From the NCBI RefSeq assembly GCF_027922365.1, contig NZ_BSFN01000017.1, positions 1-64,000 of the forward strand: 64,000 bases of DNA. The letters run 5' to 3'. The position numbers and the translations under genes are program-made. Origin of the DNA: Pseudomonas turukhanskensis (GTDB taxonomy: Bacteria > Pseudomonadota > Gammaproteobacteria > Pseudomonadales > Pseudomonadaceae). A model generated the notes under the pieces. That model searched no databases. It was not told where the DNA came from and worked only from the letters and a program-made list of their open reading frames with translations. Of the stretch, positions 42,121 to 50,406 are shown one piece after another; the stretch's first letter is position 1; each line of letters begins with the position of its first letter.

Positions 42121-43455
42121 TCAGGCTTCGGCAGCCTCTTTAACAGCCAGACGCGCAGCGCGCTCGGTGGCCGCGATAAACCCATCCACGTCCGCTTCGG
42201 TCATCACGGTCGACAAGAACGCCTTGCCGGTTTTCGCAATGTGGTAACCCTCCAGCACCAGGTTGCGCTGCAGGCGAGTCACCCATTTGGTCTCCTCTTT
42301 GTTGGAGTAGCCGCTGCGGTAATCACGAATGTCCCGCTGGTGACCAAACACCATAAACATTGAGGAGAAACCGGTGACCTGGCCGGGAAAACCCGCGTTG
42401 GCAAACGCCTCAGTCACCCCGGCGCGCAGGCGATCGCCCAGCACATCCATACGATCGGAGTCGGCTTGCGTATACAGATCGAGGGCAATTTTGCCGGCGG
42501 TCATGGTGATCGGGTTGGCGGTGAACGTACCGCTCCAGGGCAGCAACGGCTTGCCCTCGCGGTGATCGAACACCTGCATGAATTTACGCAACCCGGCCAC
42601 AGCGCCGACCGGAAAACCCCCGCCAATAATCTTGGCCAACACGGTGAGGTCTGGCTTGATGTTGAAGCGCGTTTGCGCGCCACCGGCGTGCACCCGAAAG
42701 GTGATCACTTCATCAAGAATAAACACCGCGCCAATCTCGGTTGCCACGCGACGGATCATGCCAATGAATTCTTCTGTCACCGGAATAAAGCCAAAATAAC
42801 TGGGCGCCGGGTCTATCAGAATGGCCGCAATCGCGTCGCGGTTGGCCAGGATAATCCGCTCGGCCGCTTCCACGTCGTTGTACGGAATTACCACCACGTC
42901 GTTCTTCACGCCTTCCGGCACGCCCTTGGAATAGCCGATGGACTTGGGGTCATCACCCCAGTTTTCCGGCGACGAGTCGAGGCTGACTTCTGCGTAGTCA
43001 TACGAGCCGTGATACACGCCCTCGCATTTAACGATTTTCGAGCGCCCAGTCAGCGCGCGTGCCGCTTTGATCGCACACATCACCGCTTCGGAACCGGAGT
43101 TGGAAAAGCGAATCCACTCAAAGCTTTCAGCGCGGGCGCAGATGGTTTCGGCTAGCGCCACTTCCGGCTCCGTAGGCAAGGTAAATGCCGTGCCTTTGGT
43201 GACCTGCTCTTGAATGGCCGCCACGATGGCCGGGTGCGCATGTCCATGAATCAGCGAGGCGAAGTTATTCAGCAAGTCGAGGCGACGGGTGCCGTCAACG
43301 TCGGTGACATAAGCGCCCGAGCCGCTGCCGGCGTAAACCGGAAACGGTTCCTGCCACGGCAGAATACGGGTAATGCCGCCTGGCATTACCTTGCTGGCGC
43401 GTTCATACAGGGCTTTGGATTGGCTATGGTTTTCGGGCCATTTTGCAGCGGACAT
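42121..43455 (-). CDS. Class III aminotransferase, glutamate-1-semialdehyde aminomutase-like
   Basis: 444 residues, fold type I PLP enzyme. PLP Lys275 in VLAKIIGGGFPVGAVAG, Asp248 in ILDEVITFR, and the YHGSYDY motif (148-154). Closest in pattern to HemL-like enzymes, but its context, 51 bp after an alpha/beta hydrolase gene and in the amine regulon, argues for amine or beta-amino acid transamination or aminomutation. A true HemL would be elsewhere in the genome. Co-transcribed with the hydrolase. Confidence 0.85.
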   Translation of the reverse strand: MSAAKWPENHSQSKALYERASKVMPGGITRILPWQEPFPVYAGSGSGAYVTDVDGTRRLDLLNNFASLIHGHAHPAIVAAIQEQVTKGTAFTLPTEPEVALAETICARAESFEWIRFSNSGSEAVMCAIKAARALTGRSKIVKCEGVYHGSYDYAEVSLDSSPENWGDDPKSIGYSKGVPEGVKNDVVVIPYNDVEAAERIILANRDAIAAILIDPAPSYFGFIPVTEEFIGMIRRVATEIGAVFILDEVITFRVHAGGAQTRFNIKPDLTVLAKIIGGGFPVGAVAGLRKFMQVFDHREGKPLLPWSGTFTANPITMTAGKIALDLYTQADSDRMDVLGDRLRAGVTEAFANAGFPGQVTGFSSMFMVFGHQRDIRDYRSGYSNKEETKWVTRLQRNLVLEGYHIAKTGKAFLSTVMTEADVDGFIAATERAARLAVKEAAEA

Positions 43456-43506
43456 AGTGGGTTTCCTTGAAACGAGCAGACCGGTGTTGAGGTTAAAAAA
43501 GGCCGA

Positions 43507-44400
43507 TCACAGGTGGCGTTTGAACCACTCGATCGCGGCGCCGCTGGAAGCCTTGAACTCGCTCAGGTACGGGTCGAAGTGGCCGCAGTTGAGCAACACC
43601 AGGTTCTTTGGCTGCAGGGCTTTCTCGTAGGCGCGTAGCGCGGCGTCGGGCACGGTGACGGTGTCTTTAAGCGCGACGATCACCTGCAGCGGCGTGGGGC
43701 TGATGCGGTCGATGGCGTATCCCGGTTCGTACTCGTTTAGCAGCTCGATACTTTTGAGCGTGACCTCGTTGCGCCACGCCGGCGCGACGCTATTGCCGCT
43801 TTCGGTAAAGAACTCAAAGCAGTCTTGGCCCGGCAGCGCGCAATCGGCTTTAGGGTCTTCGGCGACCACCTCCATGAGCAGCGGCTGCTCGCCTGCGTAA
43901 ACCGCCGCGCGGTCGGCCTCAAACGCTTCGATCAAGCCGGGCAGCAAATCCGGGCGAACTGCCATGCGCACGTCGGCCGAACCGCTGATGGCCGGCACTT
44001 GGGACGACACACACTTCACCCGACGATCAAACGCCGCCACCTGCAGCACATGGCCGCCGCTGTAGCTGGAACCCCATACGCCAACCCGCGCCGCATCGAT
44101 GTTGTCCAGGCTGCTGACGTAGGTAATGGCGTCGCGGTAATCGCGCACCTGCAACAGCGGGTCGGCCTCTTGGCGCGGCAAGCCTTCACTGGCGCCGAAG
44201 TTGCGGTTGTCGTAGACCAGCACGGCAAACCCCTGCCCGGCGAAGACCTCGGCATAGCGGTCGAGGTACTGCTCTTTCACCGCCGTAAAACCGTGGGCCA
44301 TAACGATTACAGGAAGTTTGGCGGTGGCGTCTACGGGGGCATACAGCCAGCCTTTCAGGGTCAGGCCGTCAGTGGTTTTGAAGCTGATATCGCTGCGCAT
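43507..44400 (-). CDS. Alpha/beta hydrolase (dienelactone hydrolase/S9-like)
   Basis: 297 residues from MRSDISFKTT; GGAG sits 9 bp upstream. Fold markers: VIVMAHGFTAVKEQY (oxyanion region), nucleophile in WGSSYSGG (Ser114), acid in LKDTVTVPD, base His in NCGHFDPY. Similar to X-Pro dipeptidase-like/DLH hydrolases acting on amides, esters or polyketides. First gene of a two-gene operon with a class III transaminase, behind a regulon box. It may release an amino group by amide cleavage before transamination. Confidence 0.82.
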   Translation of the reverse strand: MRSDISFKTTDGLTLKGWLYAPVDATAKLPVIVMAHGFTAVKEQYLDRYAEVFAGQGFAVLVYDNRNFGASEGLPRQEADPLLQVRDYRDAITYVSSLDNIDAARVGVWGSSYSGGHVLQVAAFDRRVKCVSSQVPAISGSADVRMAVRPDLLPGLIEAFEADRAAVYAGEQPLLMEVVAEDPKADCALPGQDCFEFFTESGNSVAPAWRNEVTLKSIELLNEYEPGYAIDRISPTPLQVIVALKDTVTVPDAALRAYEKALQPKNLVLLNCGHFDPYLSEFKASSGAAIEWFKRHL

Positions 44401-44452
44401 AAACATCTCCTGCCGAATGGGAACCAGAGGTGGCAAAGGTTCTTTTCAGCAG

Positions 44453-44497
44453 ATGGTGCCGTTGACGAAAACACCCGCACAGGTTCGCGGTGGCCAA
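44453..44497 (-). promoter_or_regulatory. Regulon box and promoter of the hydrolase/transaminase operon
   Basis: TTGGCC-N6-AACCTGTG (44478-44497); -35-position TGTGCG, 17-bp spacer, weak -10 CACCAT (44453-44458). The box matches the one at 20102 except in its last base. Confidence 0.6.
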
Positions 44498-44548
44498 ACT
44501 TCTGTGCGCGCTAGCCAATCGTTGCGGTGACCGGCAAAGCCCAGATAA

Positions 44549-44593
44549 ATGGCCGGCATCCACCTGTTTGGCCGTGCATGCCGGTCCTACTAT
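44549..44593 (+). promoter_or_regulatory. Regulon box and promoter of the PhyH 2/transaminase operon
   Basis: ATGGCC-N6-CACCTGTT (44549-44568), a perfect box; -35-position TGTTTG, 17-bp spacer, -10 TACTAT (44588-44593). The clearest promoter of the set; divergent from the box at 44478. Confidence 0.75.
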
Positions 44594-44653
44594 CGGTCCA
44601 TGCCTTGCGCCGTTGCGCAACGTGCTCAGCGTCCCACACGACTGGAGAAAATC

Positions 44654-45547
44654 ATGCTCGCCACCCAGACCCAAGCTCACCACGAACCGATGTTGAAACT
44701 GCGCGAAGTTGCCGCGGGCACTGCGCCAGACATCGTCAAGCGCATCATTGACGAAGACGGCGGCGTCATTATCAAAGGGTTGTTCAGCGCCCAGGTCGAC
44801 CGTTTCAACGCCGAGATGGACCCCATCGTCGCCGACTGGGCATCGGGCAACAGCACCTGCCCGGAATGGATGCAGGAGTTCACCGGTAAAAAGACCAAGC
44901 GCGTGACCCAGTTAATTCGCCGTAGCAAAACCTTTCGCGAAGAGATGCTCGACCACGAGATTCTACTGTCGTACATCGACACCATGATGCTGGAAACCAG
45001 CGATGCCTACTGGATGAACGCGGCGCAAATCATCGAGATTCAGCCCACCGAAAAACTCCAGTACCTGCACCGTGACCTGGAGAACTACCCGGTGTTTCGC
45101 AGCCTGGGCCCAGCGGGGCCGGAAGTGATGTGCAACTGCCTGGTGGCGCTGTCTGAATACACCGAAGAAATGGGCGCCACGCGCATCATTCCCGGCAGCC
45201 AGAGCTGGCCGGATTTCAACGACCGCGAGCGCATCGACAACACCCCGACCATTCCGGTGGTGATGGAAAAAGGCGATGCGTTTTTGTACTCCGGCAAGGT
45301 AGTGCATGGCGGCGGCGCCAATATCTCGGACCGTCCGCGCCGCGCCCTCGCCCTGGCGTTCTGCCCGGGCTGGCTGGTGCCAGAAGAAGCCTATCCATTT
45401 GCCGTGCCGCTGGAGATGGCGCGCACCCTGAGCAAGCGTGGCCAGCAACTCACGGGCTTTCGTTCCCAGCACAACGAAAAGCTGGGCGGCGGCACCTTGT
45501 GGAGCCTGGACTACGTCGAGCTGGCCAAAGTACTGGAACTGGACTGA
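44654..45547 (+). CDS. PhyH-family Fe(II)/2-oxoglutarate dioxygenase 2
   Basis: 297 residues from MLATQTQAHH; GGAG lies upstream, and a longer start would overlap the promoter. Iron ligands His139, Asp141 (LHRDLE) and His218 (KVVHGGGAN); Arg229 or Arg230 for 2-oxoglutarate. TRIIPGSQSWPDF is family-typical. Distant paralogue of PhyH 1. It precedes an omega-transaminase gene by 29 bp, so its product may be that enzyme's substrate or precursor. Hydroxylation substrate unknown. Confidence 0.88.
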   Translation: MLATQTQAHHEPMLKLREVAAGTAPDIVKRIIDEDGGVIIKGLFSAQVDRFNAEMDPIVADWASGNSTCPEWMQEFTGKKTKRVTQLIRRSKTFREEMLDHEILLSYIDTMMLETSDAYWMNAAQIIEIQPTEKLQYLHRDLENYPVFRSLGPAGPEVMCNCLVALSEYTEEMGATRIIPGSQSWPDFNDRERIDNTPTIPVVMEKGDAFLYSGKVVHGGGANISDRPRRALALAFCPGWLVPEEAYPFAVPLEMARTLSKRGQQLTGFRSQHNEKLGGGTLWSLDYVELAKVLELD

Positions 45548-45576
45548 CTCACCCGCGTTGTCGGCAAGGAAACCTG

Positions 45577-46953
45577 ATGCCAGGCTCGATTGATTCATTC
45601 GCCACAAAAGACGTGCGCTATCAGCTGCACTCCTACGCCGATGCGCGGGCGCACGAGCAGAAAGGGCCGTTGATTATCGAGCGTGGCGACGGTGTGTTTG
45701 TCGTTGATGACAAGGGCAACCGCTACCTGGAGGCCATGGCTGGCCTCTGGAGCGTGGCCCTGGGTTTTAGCGAACAGCGCTTGGTCGATGCGGCCCACCG
45801 GCAACTGCAAACGCTGCCCTTCTACCACACGTTCGGGCACAAATCGCACACGCCAAGCATTGCGCTGGCCGAACGCCTAATCGAGTTGGCGCCGGTGCCA
45901 ATGAGCAAGGTGTACTTCACCAACTCAGGCTCCGAAGCCAACGATGTGCTGATCAAACTGATCTGGTACCGCAACAACGCCATCGGCCAGCCCCGGCGCA
46001 AGAAAATCATCAGCCGCGTGGGCGGCTATCACGGCGTCACAGCGTTGAGCGCCAGCCTGACCGGGCTGTCGAGTGTGCACACGGGTTTTGATTTGCCGCT
46101 CCCCGGTTTCCTCCATGTATCCACCCCACATTTCTACCGCCAAGGCCGGCCCGGCGAAACCGAAGAACAGTTCGCCGCACGCTTGGCCGATGAGCTTGAA
46201 GACCTGATTCTGCGCGAAGGACCCGAGACCATCGCCGCGTTTGTCGCCGAGCCGGTGATGGGCGCCGGCGGCGTGATCGTGGCGCCGGCGACGTACTGGG
46301 AACGGGTGCAGCAGGTGTGTCGCCGCCACAACGTGTTAATGGTCGCCGACGAAGTGATTTGCGGCTTTGGCCGCACCGGCAAACGCTTTGGCTGCGAGAC
46401 CTTTGGCATCACCCCCGACGCCATGATTCTGTCCAAGCAGCTGTCGTCGTCCTACCAGCCCATCGCCGCCGTGCTGATCAATGAACACCTGTACAGCGCC
46501 ATCGCCGACCAAAGCCACGCGCTAGGCGTGCTGGGCACCGGCTTTACCGGCAGCGGTCATCCGGTGGCGGCTGCCGTGGCCCTGGCCAATATCACCATCA
46601 TTGAACAAGACCAGTTGATCGAGCACGCCGCGTCCATGGGCCAACGCCTGCACGCCGCGCTCCAGCGTCTGAGCGCTTCGCCACTGGTGGGCGAGGTACG
46701 AGGCTGCGGGTTGATCGCGGCGGTGGAACTGGTCGGCGATAAACCCGGCAAAACGCCCTTCGGCACGGTGGGCCGCCTCGGCAAATACTTCACCGAGCGC
46801 GCCCAAGCCAACGGTTTGATCGTGCGCGGTATCGGCGACAGCATTGCCTTGTGCCCACCGCTAATCATCAGCGCCGACGAGATCGACTGGCTGGTAGAGC
46901 GCTTCGAACGCTCGCTCAACGAAACCTACGATTGGATGACCACAGGAGCGTAA
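45577..46953 (+). CDS. Class III omega-aminotransferase
   Basis: 458 residues from MPGSIDSFAT; AAGGA lies upstream. PLP Lys287 in MILSKQLSSSYQP, Asp258 in MVADEVICGFGRTGK, YHG at 151-153. Matches the beta-alanine/omega-amine:pyruvate transaminase group (Chromobacterium/Vibrio (S)-amine transaminase-like pattern, LEAMAGLWSVALGF). With the class IV enzyme at 30922 the regulon has transaminases of both usual enantiopreferences. Followed by a chemoreceptor gene after 3 bp. Regulated by the box at 44549. Confidence 0.88.
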   Translation: MPGSIDSFATKDVRYQLHSYADARAHEQKGPLIIERGDGVFVVDDKGNRYLEAMAGLWSVALGFSEQRLVDAAHRQLQTLPFYHTFGHKSHTPSIALAERLIELAPVPMSKVYFTNSGSEANDVLIKLIWYRNNAIGQPRRKKIISRVGGYHGVTALSASLTGLSSVHTGFDLPLPGFLHVSTPHFYRQGRPGETEEQFAARLADELEDLILREGPETIAAFVAEPVMGAGGVIVAPATYWERVQQVCRRHNVLMVADEVICGFGRTGKRFGCETFGITPDAMILSKQLSSSYQPIAAVLINEHLYSAIADQSHALGVLGTGFTGSGHPVAAAVALANITIIEQDQLIEHAASMGQRLHAALQRLSASPLVGEVRGCGLIAAVELVGDKPGKTPFGTVGRLGKYFTERAQANGLIVRGIGDSIALCPPLIISADEIDWLVERFERSLNETYDWMTTGA

Positions 46954-46956
46954 GAC

Positions 46957-47934
46957 ATGGGGCTGTTCAACGGTCGTAAAACCCTCGTGCGTCACATGGT
47001 GGAGGCACTCGGGCAGGTGTTGGCCGGACAGCGCGTTAGCACCCCACTCCACACATTTCCCGAACTCTCGCCGGTGCTGGCGCAAGTGGCCGAACGCGTC
47101 CAGCAGGTGGAAGCACTGCGGCGCGACCTGCGCGAAACGCCCCCACCGCCCTGCAGCGCCGCACAATTCGCCGAGCTGCAAACGGAACTTGCGCAACGCA
47201 CCGCCCAGTTGGAAGACATGCACAGGCAACTGCAACGTAGCACTGACGAACAGCAGACACTGACCGAGCAACTGGCCCACTCACACACCGAACAGCACGT
47301 CTGGGAAATGATGCAGCTCACGCTGACCGAAGGCTGTTGGGACCTGCAGGTCAACAATGGGGACCCCCATCGGGCTGACAACATGATTCGCTGGTCCGAC
47401 CAATTCCGCCTGCTCATCGGCCGTACCCCCGCCGACTTCCATAACGACTGGGAAAGTTTTCTGGCCGTCATCCACCCCGATGACCTGCCACGGGTGACAC
47501 AAGTCACCAACGACTACCTCGCCATTCCCAACAACCGCGAGACGTACGTCAACGAATACCGCATGCGCCACAAAACCCGTGGCGACCTGTGGTTTCGCGA
47601 ACGCGGGCGCTGCGTCTACGACGCCACCGGCGTGCTCACCCGCGTCATCGGCGCCGTACGCGACATCAGCGACGAACGCTCCGCACTCGAACTGCGCGAA
47701 CGCGAACAAGCCGGCATGCGCGACACCTACGCCAACATCTCGCAACTCGCCAGCGTCATCAAAAGCGTCGCCGAACAAACCAACCTCCTCGCGCTCAACG
47801 CCGCCATCGAAGCCGCCCGCGCCGGCGACCAGGGGCGCGGCTTTGCCGTGGTGGCTGACGAAGTCCGCAACCTGGCGCGCCGCACGCAAGACTCGGTGGG
47901 GCAAATTGAAAATATGCTGAAGCAGCGGCAATAG
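46957..47934 (+). CDS. Soluble PAS chemoreceptor with a minimal signalling hairpin
   Basis: 325 residues, no membrane helix. Coiled coil (about 45-110), a PAS domain of the PAS_3 type (about 120-240; WSDQFRLLIGRTPADF, IHPDDLPRV, RDISDE), then only the tip of an MCP signalling domain (VAEQTNLLALNAAIEAARAGDQGRGFAVVADEVRNLARRTQDS), ending about 15 residues past the tip. Most receptors continue 100 or more residues, with a methylation helix and sometimes a CheR pentapeptide; both are missing. 3 bp after the transaminase gene, so probably co-expressed and sensing metabolism or the substrate. Confidence 0.85.
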   Translation: MGLFNGRKTLVRHMVEALGQVLAGQRVSTPLHTFPELSPVLAQVAERVQQVEALRRDLRETPPPPCSAAQFAELQTELAQRTAQLEDMHRQLQRSTDEQQTLTEQLAHSHTEQHVWEMMQLTLTEGCWDLQVNNGDPHRADNMIRWSDQFRLLIGRTPADFHNDWESFLAVIHPDDLPRVTQVTNDYLAIPNNRETYVNEYRMRHKTRGDLWFRERGRCVYDATGVLTRVIGAVRDISDERSALELREREQAGMRDTYANISQLASVIKSVAEQTNLLALNAAIEAARAGDQGRGFAVVADEVRNLARRTQDSVGQIENMLKQRQ

Positions 47935-48131
47935 AGAACACCATGCCGCCGCGTAAGCCATCGCTACTCACCCGAATTCATCTCTAAACGTTGGATTGTT
48001 AGACGGTTGAAAAAGCGGCAGATTTATTTTTCCTGCTCTAAAACGTGGAGCGACGCTGCGACTTACTTGCATCGGACCGGGTCCGAGTTCCTGATAAACT
48101 CCTCGCCCTCCACGCTTTCTAGATACCGACC

Positions 48132-49136
48132 ATGACCGCGCCACTCGCCCTGCCCATCCAAGCTGAACCGTCCCGCCGTTTTTCCGTGGCTCCGATGATG
48201 GATTGGACTGACCACCACTGCCGTTTCTTTCTCCGCCTGCTCTCCAAAAACGCCCTGCTCTACACCGAAATGGTCACCACCGGTGCGTTGCTGCGTGGCG
48301 ACAACCCGCAGCGTTTCCTGCAGCACGATGCTGCCGAATACCCGTTGGCGTTGCAGTTGGGCGGCAGCGTGCCGGCGGAGTTGGCGGCGTGTGCGCGTAT
48401 GGCGCAGGAGGCGGGTTATCAGGAGGTGAATTTGAATGTGGGCTGCCCGAGTGATCGGGTGCAGAACAATATGATTGGCGCGTGTTTGATGGGCCATCCG
48501 GGGTTGGTGGCGGATTGTGTGAAGGCAATGCGCGACGCGGTGTCGATTCCGGTGACGGTGAAGCACCGTATTGGGATTGATGGCCGCGACAGTTATGCAG
48601 AGTTGGTGGATTTTGTTGGGCAGGTGAAAGACGCGGGGTGCCGCAGTTTTACGGTGCATGCGCGGATTGCGATTTTGGCGGGGTTGTCGCCAAAGGAGAA
48701 CCGTGAGATTCCGCCGCTGCGCTATGACGTGGCGGCGCAGTTGAAGGCGGATTTTCCGGAGCTGGAAATTGTGCTTAACGGCGGCATCAAGACGCTGGAG
48801 GAGTGCCAGACGCATTTGAAGACGTTCGATGGCGTGATGCTGGGCCGTGAGGCGTACCACAACCCGTACTTGCTGGCGCAGGTGGATCAGCAGTTGTTTG
48901 GCAGCGAGGCGCCGGTGATCAGCCGTCTGGAGGCGTTACAGGCGCTACGACCTTATATAGCCGCACACGTAGCCAGTGGTGGCACGATGCACCATGTGAC
49001 GCGGCATGTGTTGGGCTTGGGGACGGGTTTTTCAGGGGCCCGCAAGTTTCGCCAGATGTTGTCGGTGGACATTCACAAGGCGCCGGACCCGCTGGCCTTG
49101 CTTGACCAGGCAGGTGAGTTGTTGCGGGGGAAATAG
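48132..49136 (+). CDS. dusA: tRNA-dihydrouridine(20/20a) synthase DusA
   Basis: 334 residues, FMN-binding TIM barrel. SVAPMMDWTD (18-27), catalytic Cys105 in NLNVGCPSDRVQ, and VKHRIGID and LNGGIKT are the family motifs; the C-terminal helical domain recognises tRNA. Reduces uridine 20/20a in the D-loop of tRNA. The start of conserved core genome here; a TTGCAT/TGATAA pair at 48067-48097 may be part of its promoter, with long spacing. The 197-bp gap before it shows nothing else I can name. Confidence 0.95.
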   Translation: MTAPLALPIQAEPSRRFSVAPMMDWTDHHCRFFLRLLSKNALLYTEMVTTGALLRGDNPQRFLQHDAAEYPLALQLGGSVPAELAACARMAQEAGYQEVNLNVGCPSDRVQNNMIGACLMGHPGLVADCVKAMRDAVSIPVTVKHRIGIDGRDSYAELVDFVGQVKDAGCRSFTVHARIAILAGLSPKENREIPPLRYDVAAQLKADFPELEIVLNGGIKTLEECQTHLKTFDGVMLGREAYHNPYLLAQVDQQLFGSEAPVISRLEALQALRPYIAAHVASGGTMHHVTRHVLGLGTGFSGARKFRQMLSVDIHKAPDPLALLDQAGELLRGK

Positions 49137-49157
49137 CCTTCTCTATTCGACACTGGC

Positions 49158-49184
49158 GGCGGATACCCCAACGGGGTATCCGCC
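49158..49184. terminator. Hairpin terminator dusA/mexS
   Basis: Perfect 12-bp stem GGCGGATACCCC / GGGGTATCCGCC with a 3-nt loop between convergent genes. Resembles the GCGGATA...TATCCGC repeats dispersed in pseudomonads. Confidence 0.75.
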
Positions 49185-49197
49185 CTACGTAGCCAAG

Positions 49198-50220
49198 TTA
49201 ATCGTTTACTTCAATTACCACGCGACCCTGTTTCGGGCATTTTTCCATGTAGCGGTGTGCTTCCACGAAGTCGTTAAAGGCGAATACCTTTTCTACTCGC
49301 GGTTGCAGCACGCGGTCGCGGGCCAGTTGGTTGAGCGCGGTCAATGCGTTGGCCACGGCTTCCTTGTCGGGCGGAATGTCCAGCTCGGGCTTGCCGGTAA
49401 AGTTACCGATGCAGTGCACGAAGAACTGAATATTCTTCTGGAACGCGGCGCAGGCCGGGAACGGGGTCTGGTTGCCGCCCTGCAGGCCGTACAACACCAG
49501 GCGACCACGCGGGGCAATGACATCGCCCAGCAGGCACATCTGCGGACCACCCAGGCCATCGAGCACCACATCTACACCGCGCTTGTCGGTGTATTTGTTG
49601 ATGGCGGCGACCAGGTCCTGCTCTTCGGTGACGATCACTTTTTCAGCGCCCAGGGCGATCAGCGACTCGCGGTCTTCCGGGTCTTTGGTGGCGGCGATTA
49701 CGCGCAGGCCCAGTGCTTTACCCAGTTGCACAAACGCCGGGCCCGAACAGTGGGAGGCGTCGGTGATCAGCACGGTTTGCCCGGCCTTGGCCTTGGCCAG
49801 TTCCACGTAGGCAAAGTAGGCGATCAGCAGCGGGGTATAGAAGCCGCTGGCTTCAACCGGGCTCAGCACGTCATCGGGGTAACGGGTCAACGAGGCGCGC
49901 GGCAGCACCAGTTCGTCGCCGTAACCGGGGTATTGGTTGGCGCTGTGACCGGGAAAGCTGGCGACTTTATCGCCCACTTTCAGGTCGTCTACGCCAGCGC
50001 CAACGGCAGTCACCACGCCGGCTACTTCCTGGCCGATACCGGCAGGCAAATGGGCTGGGCTGGGGGCCAGGTTCTGGCGCCAGAGCACGTCGTGCCAGCT
50101 GACGCTGATGGCTTCAACCCGCAGCAATACCTCTCCAGCCGCCGGTTGTGCGGTAGGTTGTTCTTCCAGCTTCAAGACCTCAGCTGGGCCGAACTGATGG
50201 AATCGGATTACACGGGACAT
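49198..50220 (-). CDS. mexS: Zinc-free MDR-family quinone oxidoreductase MexS
   Basis: 340 residues, medium-chain reductase: GroES-like N-terminal domain, then a Rossmann domain with QTVLITDASHCSGPAFVQLGKALG and VDVVLDGLGGPQM. No structural zinc cysteines. It is divergent from a MexT-type LysR gene followed by mexEF-oprN, exactly the P. aeruginosa PA2491-PA2495 order, which identifies it as MexS. There its loss activates MexT and the pump, probably through accumulated electrophiles. Confidence 0.85.
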   Translation of the reverse strand: MSRVIRFHQFGPAEVLKLEEQPTAQPAAGEVLLRVEAISVSWHDVLWRQNLAPSPAHLPAGIGQEVAGVVTAVGAGVDDLKVGDKVASFPGHSANQYPGYGDELVLPRASLTRYPDDVLSPVEASGFYTPLLIAYFAYVELAKAKAGQTVLITDASHCSGPAFVQLGKALGLRVIAATKDPEDRESLIALGAEKVIVTEEQDLVAAINKYTDKRGVDVVLDGLGGPQMCLLGDVIAPRGRLVLYGLQGGNQTPFPACAAFQKNIQFFVHCIGNFTGKPELDIPPDKEAVANALTALNQLARDRVLQPRVEKVFAFNDFVEAHRYMEKCPKQGRVVIEVND

Positions 50221-50406
50221 CGCTCACCTCGCATGTGGACTCCCAATGGCCACGGACTTTATCGGGGCTTTGCCAGCAAAACCACCCGCGTCTATCAATA
50301 GTCGACATAAATGCCAATGATGGCGCCGCTTGACGCCAGCTTCGCCGCCCGTCAGCCTCTTGCCCCAGGAACCGCTCTAGAGCACTCAGGTACAGGGTAG
50401 CGCTGA

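Noticed and set aside
42121..43455. Housekeeping hemL (glutamate-1-semialdehyde aminomutase)
   Set aside because: Pattern is similar, but the context is an inducible amine regulon and the gene is co-transcribed with a hydrolase.
43508..43527. Box-like CACCTGTG before the class III transaminase gene
   Set aside because: The left half does not match, no -10 lies at the right distance, and it is inside the end of the upstream hydrolase gene, with which the transaminase is probably co-transcribed.
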